Shown one piece after another: positions 1 to 7,566 of a DNA stretch of 64,000 nt. Origin of the DNA: Paenibacillus sp. 37 (GTDB taxonomy: Bacteria; Bacillota; Bacilli; Paenibacillales; Paenibacillaceae); assembly GCF_008386395.1 (NCBI RefSeq), contig NZ_CP043761.1, positions 3,410,001 to 3,474,000 on the forward strand. The letters run 5' to 3'. Position numbers and translations under genes: made by a program. The first letter of the stretch is position 1, and every line of letters begins with the position of its first letter. Under the pieces are notes generated by a model. It saw only the letters and a list, made by a program, of their open reading frames with translations. It searched no databases and was not told the DNA's origin.

Positions 1-1
1 T

Positions 2-694
2 GCGAAAGGTCTCGGTTTCGGTAAACAAGATCCTGAAGTAGCGCAGCATTTGCGATCATTCGCAGAATACACGGCTCAGCTTGTGGCGAACAAACGAGTG
101 GAACCTTCCGATGACCTCATCAGTCAATTAATTGTGATCGAGGAGGAGGGGGATCGACTGAATGAAGATGAATTAATATCCATGATCACGTTATTAATAT
201 TTGCTGGACATGAGACAACGTCGAATCTGATTGCGACCGGCTCTTATCTACTTCTGACACATCCCGAACAACTGGAACAACTTAAACAAGATTTGAATCT
301 GGTTCCTTCTGCGGTGGAGGAGTTGTTACGATATAACGGCCCCGCGACTTCGTCAGGTCCTCGATATGCAACGCAGGACACGGAGCTGGATGGACAACGG
401 ATTAAAAAAGGAGATGTTGTGATTCCTCTTTTGAAATCAGCGAATCGGGACGAGTTACAGTTTAACCAACCTGAAGAACTGGATCTTGAGCGCAAAATAA
501 AACGGCATTTGGCCTTTGGCCATGGTATTCATATGTGTCTTGGTGCTCCACTTGCCCGTGTGGAGGGAGACGTAGCGTTTACTACGCTATTAAGTCGACT
601 TCCTGGTCTTCAGCTTCGTGTTCCTCCGGAAGAGATTCATTGGCACTACTCACTATTATCTGAGGGATTGGCATCATTACCAGTAAAATTTTAA
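2..694 (+). CDS. Cytochrome P450, C-terminal part (5' end outside window)
   Basis: The frame is open from base 2, so the N-terminal half lies upstream of the window; 230 residues are visible. The I-helix oxygen-binding motif AGHETT, the ExxR-region helix EELLRY and the heme loop FGHGIHMCLGAPLAR are all present. The cysteine at 536-538 is the axial heme ligand. The spacing and motifs fit soluble bacterial class I P450s of the CYP107 type, which are monooxygenases needing a ferredoxin or flavodoxin partner. No redox partner is seen in the window, so the substrate cannot be inferred. A hairpin terminator follows at 720-745. Confidence 0.93.
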   Translation, partial: AKGLGFGKQDPEVAQHLRSFAEYTAQLVANKRVEPSDDLISQLIVIEEEGDRLNEDELISMITLLIFAGHETTSNLIATGSYLLLTHPEQLEQLKQDLNLVPSAVEELLRYNGPATSSGPRYATQDTELDGQRIKKGDVVIPLLKSANRDELQFNQPEELDLERKIKRHLAFGHGIHMCLGAPLARVEGDVAFTTLLSRLPGLQLRVPPEEIHWHYSLLSEGLASLPVKF

Positions 695-719
695 TAGATA
701 AATTTAGTGTGTCTCACTG

Positions 720-752
720 GAGTATGACGAATTGTCGTCATACTCTTTATTT
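720..752 (+). terminator. Terminator after the P450 gene
   Basis: A perfect 10-bp stem (GAGTATGACG with CGTCATACTC) and a 6-nt loop are followed by a T-rich run, 25 bases after the P450 stop codon. Confidence 0.8.
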
Positions 753-858
753 ATAATGATGATAGAACGGTATGAACAAGAAGCATTCCAATGGAGTGAA
801 CATGCTAATGCAAAAACATAAAATTGAGTACATAAATTTTGTTGTGGAGGTAAACTTT

Positions 859-1090
859 ATGAATAAAGATGAACTATTCATGCATAAAGCCATTGAGATT
901 GCTTTGCAAGCTCGCAAAGAAGGAAACGAACCATTCGGCCCATGATCAGTTAGCGGAAATTGCTGGCAGCAACATCATGATCGCGTGTGAAGAAGTGTTT
1001 GAGAAAAGTCCTCAAAAGCCTGAAGTAGTGGGGGAATTACTGAGCGCAGAAGGCTTGAAAGTATTCGAAGGATATCAATTTCTTTCTTAG
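859..1090 (+). pseudogene. Nucleoside (cytidine/guanine-type) deaminase remnant with internal deletion
   Basis: An ATG at 859 with a good ribosome site (GTGGAGG at 844-850) opens a frame whose first 27 residues (MNKDELFMHKAIEIAL, then KEGNEPFG) match the N-terminus of nucleoside deaminases. It hits a TGA at 943-945. From about 942 another frame continues to a TAG at 1088-1090 with a typical deaminase C-terminus (KPEVVGELLSAEGLKVFEGY). The central zinc-binding segments (HAE and PCxxC) are missing altogether. This is direct evidence for an internal deletion plus frame change, so the product cannot be an active deaminase. Family assignment is from recognisable ends only. Confidence 0.72.
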
Positions 1091-1183
1091 TCCTCGTTCG
1101 GACAAAAAAATAATTTTTAATTATTGCTTGATTTTTTTTTCAACGTCTGATAGTGTAAGACCTGTGATTTTGGGAAGTTAATT

Positions 1184-1429
1184 TATCAATATGAATTAGA
1201 GCTTTCCAGCAGATAATTTTGACCACTTCACCAGGAAGTTAAGGCCATACGGACAGCCGGGTCAAACGCCGATTGGCAACTTACGTTGCTTTATTGATTG
1301 AGTTCAAAGCTCAAATTTTATAAGTTGGTTACTTTACAACCAGTGCAATTGCACATCAACTTGTGAAACGGTCAATAAGAGTGGTAAAGGCGAATTATTT
1401 GCTATATAGACTCTGATCCAATATTGATA
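1184..1429 (+). ncRNA. Large multi-branched structured RNA (unassigned candidate riboswitch/leader RNA)
   Basis: Nested complementary segments build one closed fold. P1a is 1184-1192 with 1421-1429 (9 exact pairs). P1b is 1195-1201 with 1411-1417. P2 is 1208-1218 with 1393-1403 (11 pairs, one G-U). P3 is 1218-1224 with 1260-1266, enclosing hairpins 1225-1239 and 1243-1258. P4 is 1267-1270 with 1389-1392. Inside P4 lie a hairpin at 1276-1289, then P5 1291-1299 with 1370-1378, which encloses a small hairpin 1300-1312 and a branched domain 1322-1362 with hairpins 1327-1341 and 1343-1354. P3 and P4 abut P2 with almost no linker, as in compact three-way junctions. Terminator-like hairpins follow, as in a transcription attenuator. 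I cannot match it to T-box, SAM, lysine, cobalamin, M-box or other classes I know. Confidence 0.7.
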
Positions 1430-1448
1430 TACATGAAGGAGCTTTCCG

Positions 1449-1476
1449 CCAAAGGAGTTCTTGTGAACTTTTTTGG
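1449..1476 (+). terminator. Hairpin with T-run in the leader
   Basis: A 12-bp stem pairs 1449-1460 with 1465-1476 around a TTGT loop; the 3' arm contains six T. It also buries an AAAGGAG sequence. It lies 20 bases after the folded RNA and may be a terminator or an expression platform. Confidence 0.5.
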
Positions 1477-1516
1477 TCATGGAGACTTCACGTCTTTTTT
1501 ATGATGTATATCGATA

Positions 1517-1566
1517 AGCAAGTGTGATGGTGCGCGATTGCGGGCATTTTTCACCTTGCTTTTTTT
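1517..1566 (+). terminator. Leader terminator (attenuator candidate)
   Basis: AGCAA (1517-1521) plus GGTG (1529-1532) pair with CACC plus TTGCT (1552-1560), a 9-bp stem with a 7-nt bulge. A small CGC/GCG hairpin sits in the loop and a T run follows. It ends 78 bases before the start codon of the polyamine gene, so read-through would be needed for expression from any promoter further upstream. Confidence 0.6.
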
Positions 1567-1643
1567 GTTGTCTTGTTGTCGTTACTGTATCAAACAAATT
1601 AAACCAATTAAAAAAAATACATATTGGGATAGGAGAATGTAAA

Positions 1644-2882
1644 ATGGGAAAAGCACTAATCATCGGCGCCGGCGGCGTTGCTTCCGTGGCAGTACACAAA
1701 TGCGTTCAAAACAGTGAAGTTTTTGAGGAAATCTGCATCGCGAGTCGTACAAAATCCAAATGTGATGAACTCAAAGCCAAGCTGGACGGCGGAAAAACAA
1801 AAATTACAACAGCACAAGTAGATGCTGACAATGTTGACGAACTGATCGCTCTGATCAACGAAGTTAAACCGGATATCGTTATGAACCTTGCTTTGCCGTA
1901 TCAAGATCTGACAATCATGGATGCTTGCCTTGCAACTAAAACAAATTACATGGACACAGCGAACTATGAGCCACATGATACAGCGAAGTTCGAATACAGC
2001 TGGCAATGGGATTACAAAGAGCGTTTTGAACAAGCAGGCATCACTGCATTGCTCGGTAGTGGATTTGATCCAGGCGTGACAGGCGTATTCTCCGCTTATG
2101 CCCTGAAGCACTACTTCGACGAAATTGAGTACATCGACATTCTGGACTGCAATGGCGGCGACCACGGCTATCCGTTCGCAACCAACTTCAACCCTGAGAT
2201 CAACATTCGCGAAGTATCTGCCAACGGTAGATACTGGGAAAATGGTGAATGGATCGAAACGAAGCCGATGGAAATCAAACGTGTCTACGACTTCAAAGAA
2301 GTTGGCGAGAAAGACATGTACCTGTTGTACCATGAGGAATTGGAATCTTTGGCAAAAAACATGCCAGGTCTGAAACGTATCCGTTTCTTCATGACATTTG
2401 GTCAAAGCTACCTGACTCACTTGAAAGCTCTTGAAAATGTAGGCATGACTTCAATCGAGCCTATTGAATATGAAGGTAAACAAATTATTCCACTGCAGTT
2501 CCTGAAAGCAGTACTGCCTGATCCAGCATCCCTTGGACCACGTACTGTAGGTAAAACAAATATCGGTTGTATTTTCAAAGGTAAAAAAGATGGTCAAGAC
2601 AAAACATATTATGTTTACAATATCTGTGATCACCAAGAGTGTTACAAAGAAGTGGGTTCCCAAGCGATCTCTTACACAACAGGCGTTCCAGCTATGATTG
2701 GTGCAGCAATGGTCATGACAGGCAAATGGAACAAACCAGGCGTATACAATGTAGAAGAGTTCAACCCGGATCCATTCATGGAAGAGTTGAACAAATGGGG
2801 CCTCCCATGGGTAGAAGACTTCAACCCGGTACTCGTTGATGAGCTGCCAGAAGAAGTTAAAGAATCGGAGCTAGTTCGTTAA
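1644..2882 (+). CDS. Carboxynorspermidine synthase (saccharopine dehydrogenase family)
   Basis: Expected to condense aspartate semialdehyde with a diamine and reduce the product with NADPH to carboxy(nor)spermidine, in the cytoplasm. The 412-residue protein opens with a Rossmann nucleotide motif (ALIIGAGGVASV) and has the saccharopine-dehydrogenase features MNLALPYQD and GFDPGVTGVFSAY. The ATG at 1644 is chosen because AGGAG sits 8 bases upstream and the Rossmann strand follows at once; the frame is open further upstream but without a ribosome site. The stop is one base before the nspC start, so the two form an operon for the aspartate-semialdehyde-dependent polyamine route. A lysine-pathway saccharopine dehydrogenase is less likely given that partner. 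Expression may depend on the structured leader. Confidence 0.92.
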   Translation: MGKALIIGAGGVASVAVHKCVQNSEVFEEICIASRTKSKCDELKAKLDGGKTKITTAQVDADNVDELIALINEVKPDIVMNLALPYQDLTIMDACLATKTNYMDTANYEPHDTAKFEYSWQWDYKERFEQAGITALLGSGFDPGVTGVFSAYALKHYFDEIEYIDILDCNGGDHGYPFATNFNPEINIREVSANGRYWENGEWIETKPMEIKRVYDFKEVGEKDMYLLYHEELESLAKNMPGLKRIRFFMTFGQSYLTHLKALENVGMTSIEPIEYEGKQIIPLQFLKAVLPDPASLGPRTVGKTNIGCIFKGKKDGQDKTYYVYNICDHQECYKEVGSQAISYTTGVPAMIGAAMVMTGKWNKPGVYNVEEFNPDPFMEELNKWGLPWVEDFNPVLVDELPEEVKESELVR

Positions 2883-2883
2883 A

Positions 2884-4011
2884 ATGCGGTTCGAGCAATT
2901 ACCGACACCATGTTTTGTTGTTGACGAGGCGCTTATCGAGAGAAACCTGAAAATCCTGAACGGTGTTATGCAACGTACAGGTGCCAAAATCGTGCTCGCT
3001 CAAAAAGCATTTTCCATGACTGCGATGTACCCGCTGATTGGAGAATACCTGAGCGGAGCTACGGCGAGTGGTTTGTATGAAGCACGCCTGGGCCACGAGG
3101 AAATGGGCAAAGAGAATCATGTCTTTGCTCCGGCATACCGCGCAGAAGAGATCGACGAGATTCTCTCCATCTGCGACCACATTATTTTCAATTCTTTTTC
3201 ACAGCTTGCAAAATTTAAGGATAAGGCGCTTCAGGCTGGCCGTAAGGTCGGCTTGCGCGTCAATCCAGAATGCTCTACCCAAGAAGGACACGAGATCTAC
3301 GATCCGTGTTCTCCGGGTTCGCGTTTTGGCGCGAAACAAGAAGATTTCCAAGCAGATCTGTTGGAAGGTGTCTCCGGACTACACTTCCACACACTGTGTC
3401 AGCAAAATTCAGATGATCTGGAGACTACGCTGAACGCAGTTGTTGAGAAGTTCGGACAATGGCTGCCACAAATGGAATGGATCAACTTCGGTGGTGGACA
3501 CCATATCACACGTGAAGATTATGATATTCCAAGACTGGAAGCATGCATCAAGCGTATGCAGAACGATTATGGCCTGGAAGTATATCTGGAGCCGGGAGAA
3601 GCTGTTGCGCTGAACGCGGGTTATCTGGTGACCTCTGTGCTGGACTTCCATAAAAACGGTATGGACATCGCTATTCTGGATACTTCAGCTACGTGTCATA
3701 TGCCGGATGTGCTGGAAATGCCATATCGCCCGCCGCTGATCGGTTCGGGAGAAGTGGGTGAGAAGGCTCATCTGTATCGCCTAGGTGGACAAACCTGTCT
3801 GTCTGGTGACGTGATTGGGGATTATTCATTCGATCAGCCTTTGCAAGAAGGCGACCGTCTGGTATTCGAAGACATGGCGATTTACTCCATGGTGAAAACC
3901 AACACGTTCAACGGCATGCCGCTTCCAGCGATTGCTGTTAAAAGAAAAGACGGCGATTGCGAAGTTGTCCGCGAATTCGGATATCAGGATTTCAAAATGA
4001 GGCTGGCATAA
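2884..4011 (+). CDS. nspC: Carboxynorspermidine decarboxylase
   Basis: PLP-dependent decarboxylase of the alanine racemase/ornithine decarboxylase fold (fold III), 375 residues, a normal full length. The PLP lysine is in IVLAQKAFSM near residue 40; the glycine-rich phosphate-binding strand WINFGGGHH and the C-terminal substrate motif around GDVIGDYSF with the dimer-interface cysteine in TSATCHMPD are visible. It removes CO2 from carboxyspermidine or carboxynorspermidine made by the upstream gene. The ATG is one base after the upstream stop, indicating translational coupling. A strong terminator follows. Which chain length is the true substrate cannot be told from sequence. Confidence 0.95.
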   Translation: MRFEQLPTPCFVVDEALIERNLKILNGVMQRTGAKIVLAQKAFSMTAMYPLIGEYLSGATASGLYEARLGHEEMGKENHVFAPAYRAEEIDEILSICDHIIFNSFSQLAKFKDKALQAGRKVGLRVNPECSTQEGHEIYDPCSPGSRFGAKQEDFQADLLEGVSGLHFHTLCQQNSDDLETTLNAVVEKFGQWLPQMEWINFGGGHHITREDYDIPRLEACIKRMQNDYGLEVYLEPGEAVALNAGYLVTSVLDFHKNGMDIAILDTSATCHMPDVLEMPYRPPLIGSGEVGEKAHLYRLGGQTCLSGDVIGDYSFDQPLQEGDRLVFEDMAIYSMVKTNTFNGMPLPAIAVKRKDGDCEVVREFGYQDFKMRLA

Positions 4012-4051
4012 TTACTTCATTATATAGTAAGCATTGAATATAAATACAAAG

Positions 4052-4080
4052 AAGGGAACCTGGAGACAGGTTCCCTTTTT
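4052..4080 (+). terminator. Terminator after nspC
   Basis: Perfect 11-bp stem AAGGGAACCTG / CAGGTTCCCTT with a GAGA loop and a T run; it ends the polyamine operon and also faces the convergent SDR gene. Confidence 0.92.
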
Positions 4081-4095
4081 AACGTTAACTAATGT

Positions 4096-4851
4096 TTAAC
4101 GTCTTGAAGCGTATGAAAAGATCGGTTCTCTTAGTTCAAAGTCATACGTCAACCCGTCCACAATGCCGACTACACTTTCACTGTCATACAACTCCAGCAA
4201 AAATCCAGCCATTTGTTCCGCCGTATGGAACTTGGGAACTCTGCCTTCATACTCAAACTCGTCTACATTAAAGGAATGTTTCGCAAACTCGGTCTCGGTT
4301 GCAGCCGGAGCGAGAACTTTGGCTTGCATTGCTGCGTTCTTGCCCTTTAACTCTTGCGCAAGCCCTTCCGTAAAGGCACTTACATAGAACTTAGTTGCGC
4401 AGTAGGTTACTGCATCGGCTACAATCGTATATCCTCCACCAGAGGAAATATTAATGATCTGTGTGCCATCAACGTTTGCATAATCACGTACATACAGGGA
4501 AGAAAGAATCGTAAGAGCTTCTATATTAAGATGAAGCATCTGCTCAATCTTGGGCAGGTGTTGTTCGCCAACGGAAGCAAAATTCCCGAATCCTGCATTG
4601 TTAATCCACGTCTCAATGGAGTAAGCCTGAAGACTCTCATAGAATTCATGCACATTAGCGGCAATGGACAGATCCACTGTACGAATGACAATATCCAGAT
4701 CAGGATTGATTTCAGCTACTTTTGCTTTTAATTTGTCCAATTCATCGGTTCTGCGTGCTGCCAGGATTATATTTTTGCCACGAGCTGCAAAAGCTAAAGC
4801 CGCTTCATATCCAATGCCTGAACTGGCACCGGTAATCACTGTGTATTTCAT
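4096..4851 (-). CDS. Short-chain dehydrogenase/reductase (SDR)
   Basis: Classical SDR of 251 residues. Visible are the cofactor loop TGASSGIG, the NNAG motif (NNAGFG), the catalytic serine strand INISSGGG and the YxxxK pair (YCATK). The absence of an acidic residue right after the second strand and the presence of AARRTDE suggest NADP(H) preference. The ATG at 4851 is preferred over an in-frame ATG 27 bases upstream because an AGGAGG lies directly before it. A MerR-type promoter at 4906-4936 drives it, and the MerR gene is divergent, so it is probably induced by the signal that regulator senses, such as reactive aldehydes or electrophiles. Substrate unknown. Confidence 0.9.
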   Translation of the reverse strand: MKYTVITGASSGIGYEAALAFAARGKNIILAARRTDELDKLKAKVAEINPDLDIVIRTVDLSIAANVHEFYESLQAYSIETWINNAGFGNFASVGEQHLPKIEQMLHLNIEALTILSSLYVRDYANVDGTQIINISSGGGYTIVADAVTYCATKFYVSAFTEGLAQELKGKNAAMQAKVLAPAATETEFAKHSFNVDEFEYEGRVPKFHTAEQMAGFLLELYDSESVVGIVDGLTYDFELREPIFSYASRR

Positions 4852-4905
4852 GGGAATTCCTCCTGGATCTGATTTCATTATTTATTGTGATGTGACCACG
4901 AGTTG

Positions 4906-4936
4906 ATTATACTGATTAGAGCTTACTCTAAGTCAA
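4906..4936 (-). promoter_or_regulatory. MerR-type promoter/operator for the SDR gene
   Basis: On the minus strand a TTGACT -35 (4936-4931) and a perfect TATAAT -10 (4911-4906) are separated by 19 bases, the overlong spacing that MerR proteins correct by DNA distortion. The spacer contains the perfect palindrome TTAGAG-CTTA-CTCTAA at 4916-4931. The MerR gene starts 27 bases beyond on the other strand. Confidence 0.85.
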
Positions 4937-4962
4937 GCGGGAAAATGGAGGGGAGGTTAACC

Positions 4963-5319
4963 ATGCATACCATTGGTGAAGTGGCAGAATTACTCCATAT
5001 CAGTGCACATACGTTGCGTTATTATGAGAAGGAACAGATTGTAACTCCTCTCCGAGATGCGAGTGGAGACAGGCGGTACAACGAGTCACACCTGAAATGG
5101 CTACAATTTGTAATTAAATTAAAAGAGACTCAGATGCCCATTGCTACCATTAAGAAGTATGCGTCCTTGTTTCAGGAAGGGGAGCATACGGCGGCGGATC
5201 GTTTGAAGCTACTGGAGGAGCATAAAGAGTCGATTCAAAAACAGATGCACATCCTTAACACAGCAGATGAGATGCTTGAGCATAAAATTTCGACGTATCG
5301 AACGCTCATCGGACAATGA
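4963..5319 (+). CDS. MerR family transcriptional regulator
   Basis: 118 residues: N-terminal winged helix (IGEVAELLHISAHTLRYYEKEQI, DRRY wing) followed by a long coiled-coil dimerisation helix from about residue 75. No cysteine-rich effector domain is visible, so it is not a metal sensor of the MerR/CueR type; it resembles the AdhR/NmlR-like small regulators. The ATG at 4963 is chosen for its GGGGAGG ribosome site and because the HTH begins right after; an in-frame extension upstream would cover its own operator. It is divergent from the SDR gene and shares a short control region, so it most likely controls that gene and itself. Confidence 0.9.
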   Translation: MHTIGEVAELLHISAHTLRYYEKEQIVTPLRDASGDRRYNESHLKWLQFVIKLKETQMPIATIKKYASLFQEGEHTAADRLKLLEEHKESIQKQMHILNTADEMLEHKISTYRTLIGQ

Positions 5320-5409
5320 ACTAACACACACAAATGACGATCTATTGCCAAAACAGTGATTTTTATTATAGACTGTTTTTTATCGGTTGTTCATCAAGGG
5401 GGAAATGCA

Positions 5410-6282
5410 ATGCATCAAATCAGGAAACAAAAGTCAAATAAGTTAAAGATTCTCTCCAAAGTATTATTGATTATCATTGGGGGATTTATAACGGCATATG
5501 GTCTCGAAGCCATATTGATCCCGAATAATGTCTCAGATGGTGGTGTCACAGGTCTGAGTATCGTAGGATCACAACTGTTCGGATTACCACTGGGGATACT
5601 CATCGGGATTATTAACATTCCATTTGTGTGGCTAGGGTACAAGCAAATCGGAAAAAGCTTTGCGTTATATTCGATCATCGGTATTGCTTCACTCGCAATC
5701 AGCACCAGTCTGATGCACCATGTACCAACCATCATTGAAGGTGATACCTTGCTTGTTACGGTTGTCGGCGGGATTATTATCGGTTTTGGTATGGGACTTG
5801 CATTACGTAATGGTGGCGCATTGGATGGCATAGATATGCTGGCTGTACTCCTTTCGCGAAAAGTCCCTTTTGGAACCAGTGATCTCATTCTGTTCCTCAA
5901 CATGTTTGTATTTATTGTCGTTTCTACCGTGTTTGGTCTGCAAGGTGCGATCTTGTCAGGACTTGCGTATTTCATTGCTTCTAAAGTAATACATATTGTT
6001 GAAGAGGGCTTGAGCGGCTCCAAAACGTTTAAAATTATTACGAATCAACCTGAGATTATGGTTGAAACCATTCGGGACCGCTTAGGCCGTGGAGCAACAT
6101 ATACCGAGGCTTACGGTGGCTATTCTAATGAGCAATTCAAAGAAATTACTTGTGTCATTAACCGGATGGAAGAGAGTAAAATTAAAGATATCATTCACGA
6201 AATTGACCCAACTGCTTTTGTAGTCGTATATGATGTAGCAGAAGTCAGAGGCGGCAATTTCAAAAAGAAAGATATACACTAA
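5410..6282 (+). CDS. YitT family membrane protein (DUF161/DUF2179)
   Basis: 290 residues. About five or six hydrophobic segments fill residues 20-200, including the family motif around IPNNVSDGGVTGLS; a soluble DUF2179 domain forms the C-terminal third (KIITNQPEIMVETIRDRLGRG). The start is the ATG with GGGGGAAA upstream; an earlier in-frame start lacks a good site. Function of the family is not established. The gene stands alone between a MerR gene and a strong terminator. Confidence 0.9.
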   Translation: MHQIRKQKSNKLKILSKVLLIIIGGFITAYGLEAILIPNNVSDGGVTGLSIVGSQLFGLPLGILIGIINIPFVWLGYKQIGKSFALYSIIGIASLAISTSLMHHVPTIIEGDTLLVTVVGGIIIGFGMGLALRNGGALDGIDMLAVLLSRKVPFGTSDLILFLNMFVFIVVSTVFGLQGAILSGLAYFIASKVIHIVEEGLSGSKTFKIITNQPEIMVETIRDRLGRGATYTEAYGGYSNEQFKEITCVINRMEESKIKDIIHEIDPTAFVVVYDVAEVRGGNFKKKDIH

Positions 6283-6287
6283 CATAC

Positions 6288-6331
6288 AAAAACGCGCTGA
6301 CAGGAGAAATACTCTTGCCAGCGCGTTTTTG
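6288..6331. terminator. Bidirectional terminator between YitT and cyclase genes
   Basis: AAAAACGCGCTG pairs with CAGCGCGTTTTT (12 bp) around an 19-nt loop; the A/T flanks serve both the YitT gene and the convergent cyclase gene. Confidence 0.88.
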
Positions 6332-6356
6332 TTTTACCATATGTGTATAAAAAAAA

Positions 6357-7028
6357 TCAAGCTTCAGTAAAAACTGTACTGAAGCTACTGTCAACACCTT
6401 CAATATATAATGGAACAGCATATACCTTTTCAATTCCAGATAAGTCATGGTTTAAATTCATATCCTCTATAAGTAGAATGAACTTGCCATCAACCCGACC
6501 TTTCCCAAGCATAATCTGATGAAAAGTGATAGCCTCATCCACATGAATCACAGAGCCAGAAGAGATCATATCCATTCCAACTGCTCTCAATGAATCAAAA
6601 ACCATCAAGTAACTTGCAGCATCTGCTGCAAACCCTGGGTTATGATCACTATAACGAACAGGGTCAGATGACCGAAACTTTCCAAAACCTGTACGTATGA
6701 GCAGAAGATCAGAGCCAGCGATCTGGTGTTCATACGGCTCCAGGTCAGCTTTTGTAATAAGTTCATCGTCACCTTTGGGAATATCGAGGATTGTTGGATG
6801 AGTAAAGATAAAGTAGTCTATGGGAATCTCGCTTATTTTTAGACCTTGCGGATTGAAATGCCAAGGCCCGTCAATATGAGTTCCATTATGGTTGAGAGAT
6901 GTGATAATAAATTGGTTATACAGATCTCCTTGATCTATGCTGGACTGCTGCTGAATCTCAACAGGAGGATTATCTTTATAAACGGGAGTATTTACACTAA
7001 GAGGGTAGGACAAGAGGATCCGCTTCAT
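6357..7028 (-). CDS. Cyclase family protein (kynurenine formamidase-like, metal-dependent hydrolase)
   Basis: 223 residues of the PF04199 cyclase/arylformamidase family. The diagnostic metal-binding motif HNGTHIDGPWHF is present near residue 50, with the usual GSDLLLIRTGFGKF strand and a C-terminal histidine-containing DEAITFHQIML. Members hydrolyse amides or lactones such as N-formylkynurenine. The ATG at 7028 has an AAAGGAGAG site. No kynurenine-pathway neighbours are present, so the substrate is open. Confidence 0.9.
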   Translation of the reverse strand: MKRILLSYPLSVNTPVYKDNPPVEIQQQSSIDQGDLYNQFIITSLNHNGTHIDGPWHFNPQGLKISEIPIDYFIFTHPTILDIPKGDDELITKADLEPYEHQIAGSDLLLIRTGFGKFRSSDPVRYSDHNPGFAADAASYLMVFDSLRAVGMDMISSGSVIHVDEAITFHQIMLGKGRVDGKFILLIEDMNLNHDLSGIEKVYAVPLYIEGVDSSFSTVFTEA

Positions 7029-7190
7029 CTGTTGTTCTCTCCTTTATGTCACACAGGTTCTATATCATGATTGGTGAATGTATGGACTCATATTATGAAA
7101 GGAATCGGTATTTCATGCATAAGCACAGCTCTATTATGGAAAACTTCTGTAGTGTGATTAAAAAGCATGATTCTATGGGAGGTTAGCATA

Positions 7191-7385
7191 GTGACAAAAC
7201 AGGACCCGCAAGAGCTTTTGAAGCAAAAACATGAACTGGATGAACAAAAAAGACAGTTCACTAATTTTTCCCGAAATATTTCAGGTCATGGTGAGGTTGA
7301 AGCTGGTCAAGAGTTCAGTGTTGACCGAGTGCCAGATGACCAAAATCGTATGAAATCGGTTGAGAACAGACGCGGCGAAGTCTAA
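7191..7385 (+). CDS. Small hydrophilic protein, unknown function
   Basis: 64 residues from a GTG at 7191, with TGGGAGG eight bases upstream. The composition is highly charged, with a predicted helix rich in K/E/Q (LLKQKHELDEQKRQF) and no membrane segment. The good ribosome site supports a real gene, but I do not recognise the family. It lies alone before the iron-regulated locus. Confidence 0.6.
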   Translation: MTKQDPQELLKQKHELDEQKRQFTNFSRNISGHGEVEAGQEFSVDRVPDDQNRMKSVENRRGEV

Positions 7386-7469
7386 AACGTTACAACATAA
7401 GCTGATCCTTTATTGGATCGGCTTATTCGTGCGAAGCATTTTATTGAAGAGAAAGATATATGTTGTGGT

Positions 7470-7484
7470 TGAGAATGATTATCG
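7470..7484 (+). promoter_or_regulatory. Fur box upstream of the AraC/lipoprotein gene
   Basis: TGAGAAT-G-ATTATCG matches the 7-1-7 Fur consensus (TGATAAT-N-ATTATCA) at 12 of 14 arm positions, about 80 bases before the start codon. It implies iron repression. Confidence 0.7.
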
Positions 7485-7566
7485 ATAGAATGTAGAAAAG
7501 TGAAAATATCTGCTGATTTTGCGGATGTTTTGCTAACTTAATGGGTTGTGGAAGGTGAAGGAAGAG

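Larger units (their letters stand above)
1091..1643 (+). other. Long untranslated leader before the polyamine genes
   Basis: 553 bases carry no plausible gene. A frame running in from 1524 lacks a ribosome site and only extends the next gene. The stretch holds the folded RNA at 1184-1429 and the hairpins at 1449-1476, 1481-1500 (weak, AGAC/GTCT before six T) and 1517-1566. The ribosome site of the next gene is AGGAG at 1631-1635. Confidence 0.8.

Noticed and set aside
1184..1429. Assignment of the leader RNA to T-box, SAM, lysine, cobalamin, M-box or group I/II intron classes
   Set aside because: The conserved sequence blocks of these classes, as I know them, are not present; for example there is no AGGGUGGNACCGCG-like T-box sequence.
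1524..1643. N-terminal extension of the carboxynorspermidine synthase frame
   Set aside because: It lies in the terminator hairpin region, has no ribosome site and would place about 40 unrelated residues before a canonical Rossmann start.
2125..2373. Frames of 60-250 codons lying inside or opposite larger genes across the window (for example 1656-2420 minus, 52730-53197 minus, 54005-54832 minus)
   Set aside because: They shadow well-supported genes, lack ribosome sites and show no protein family features.
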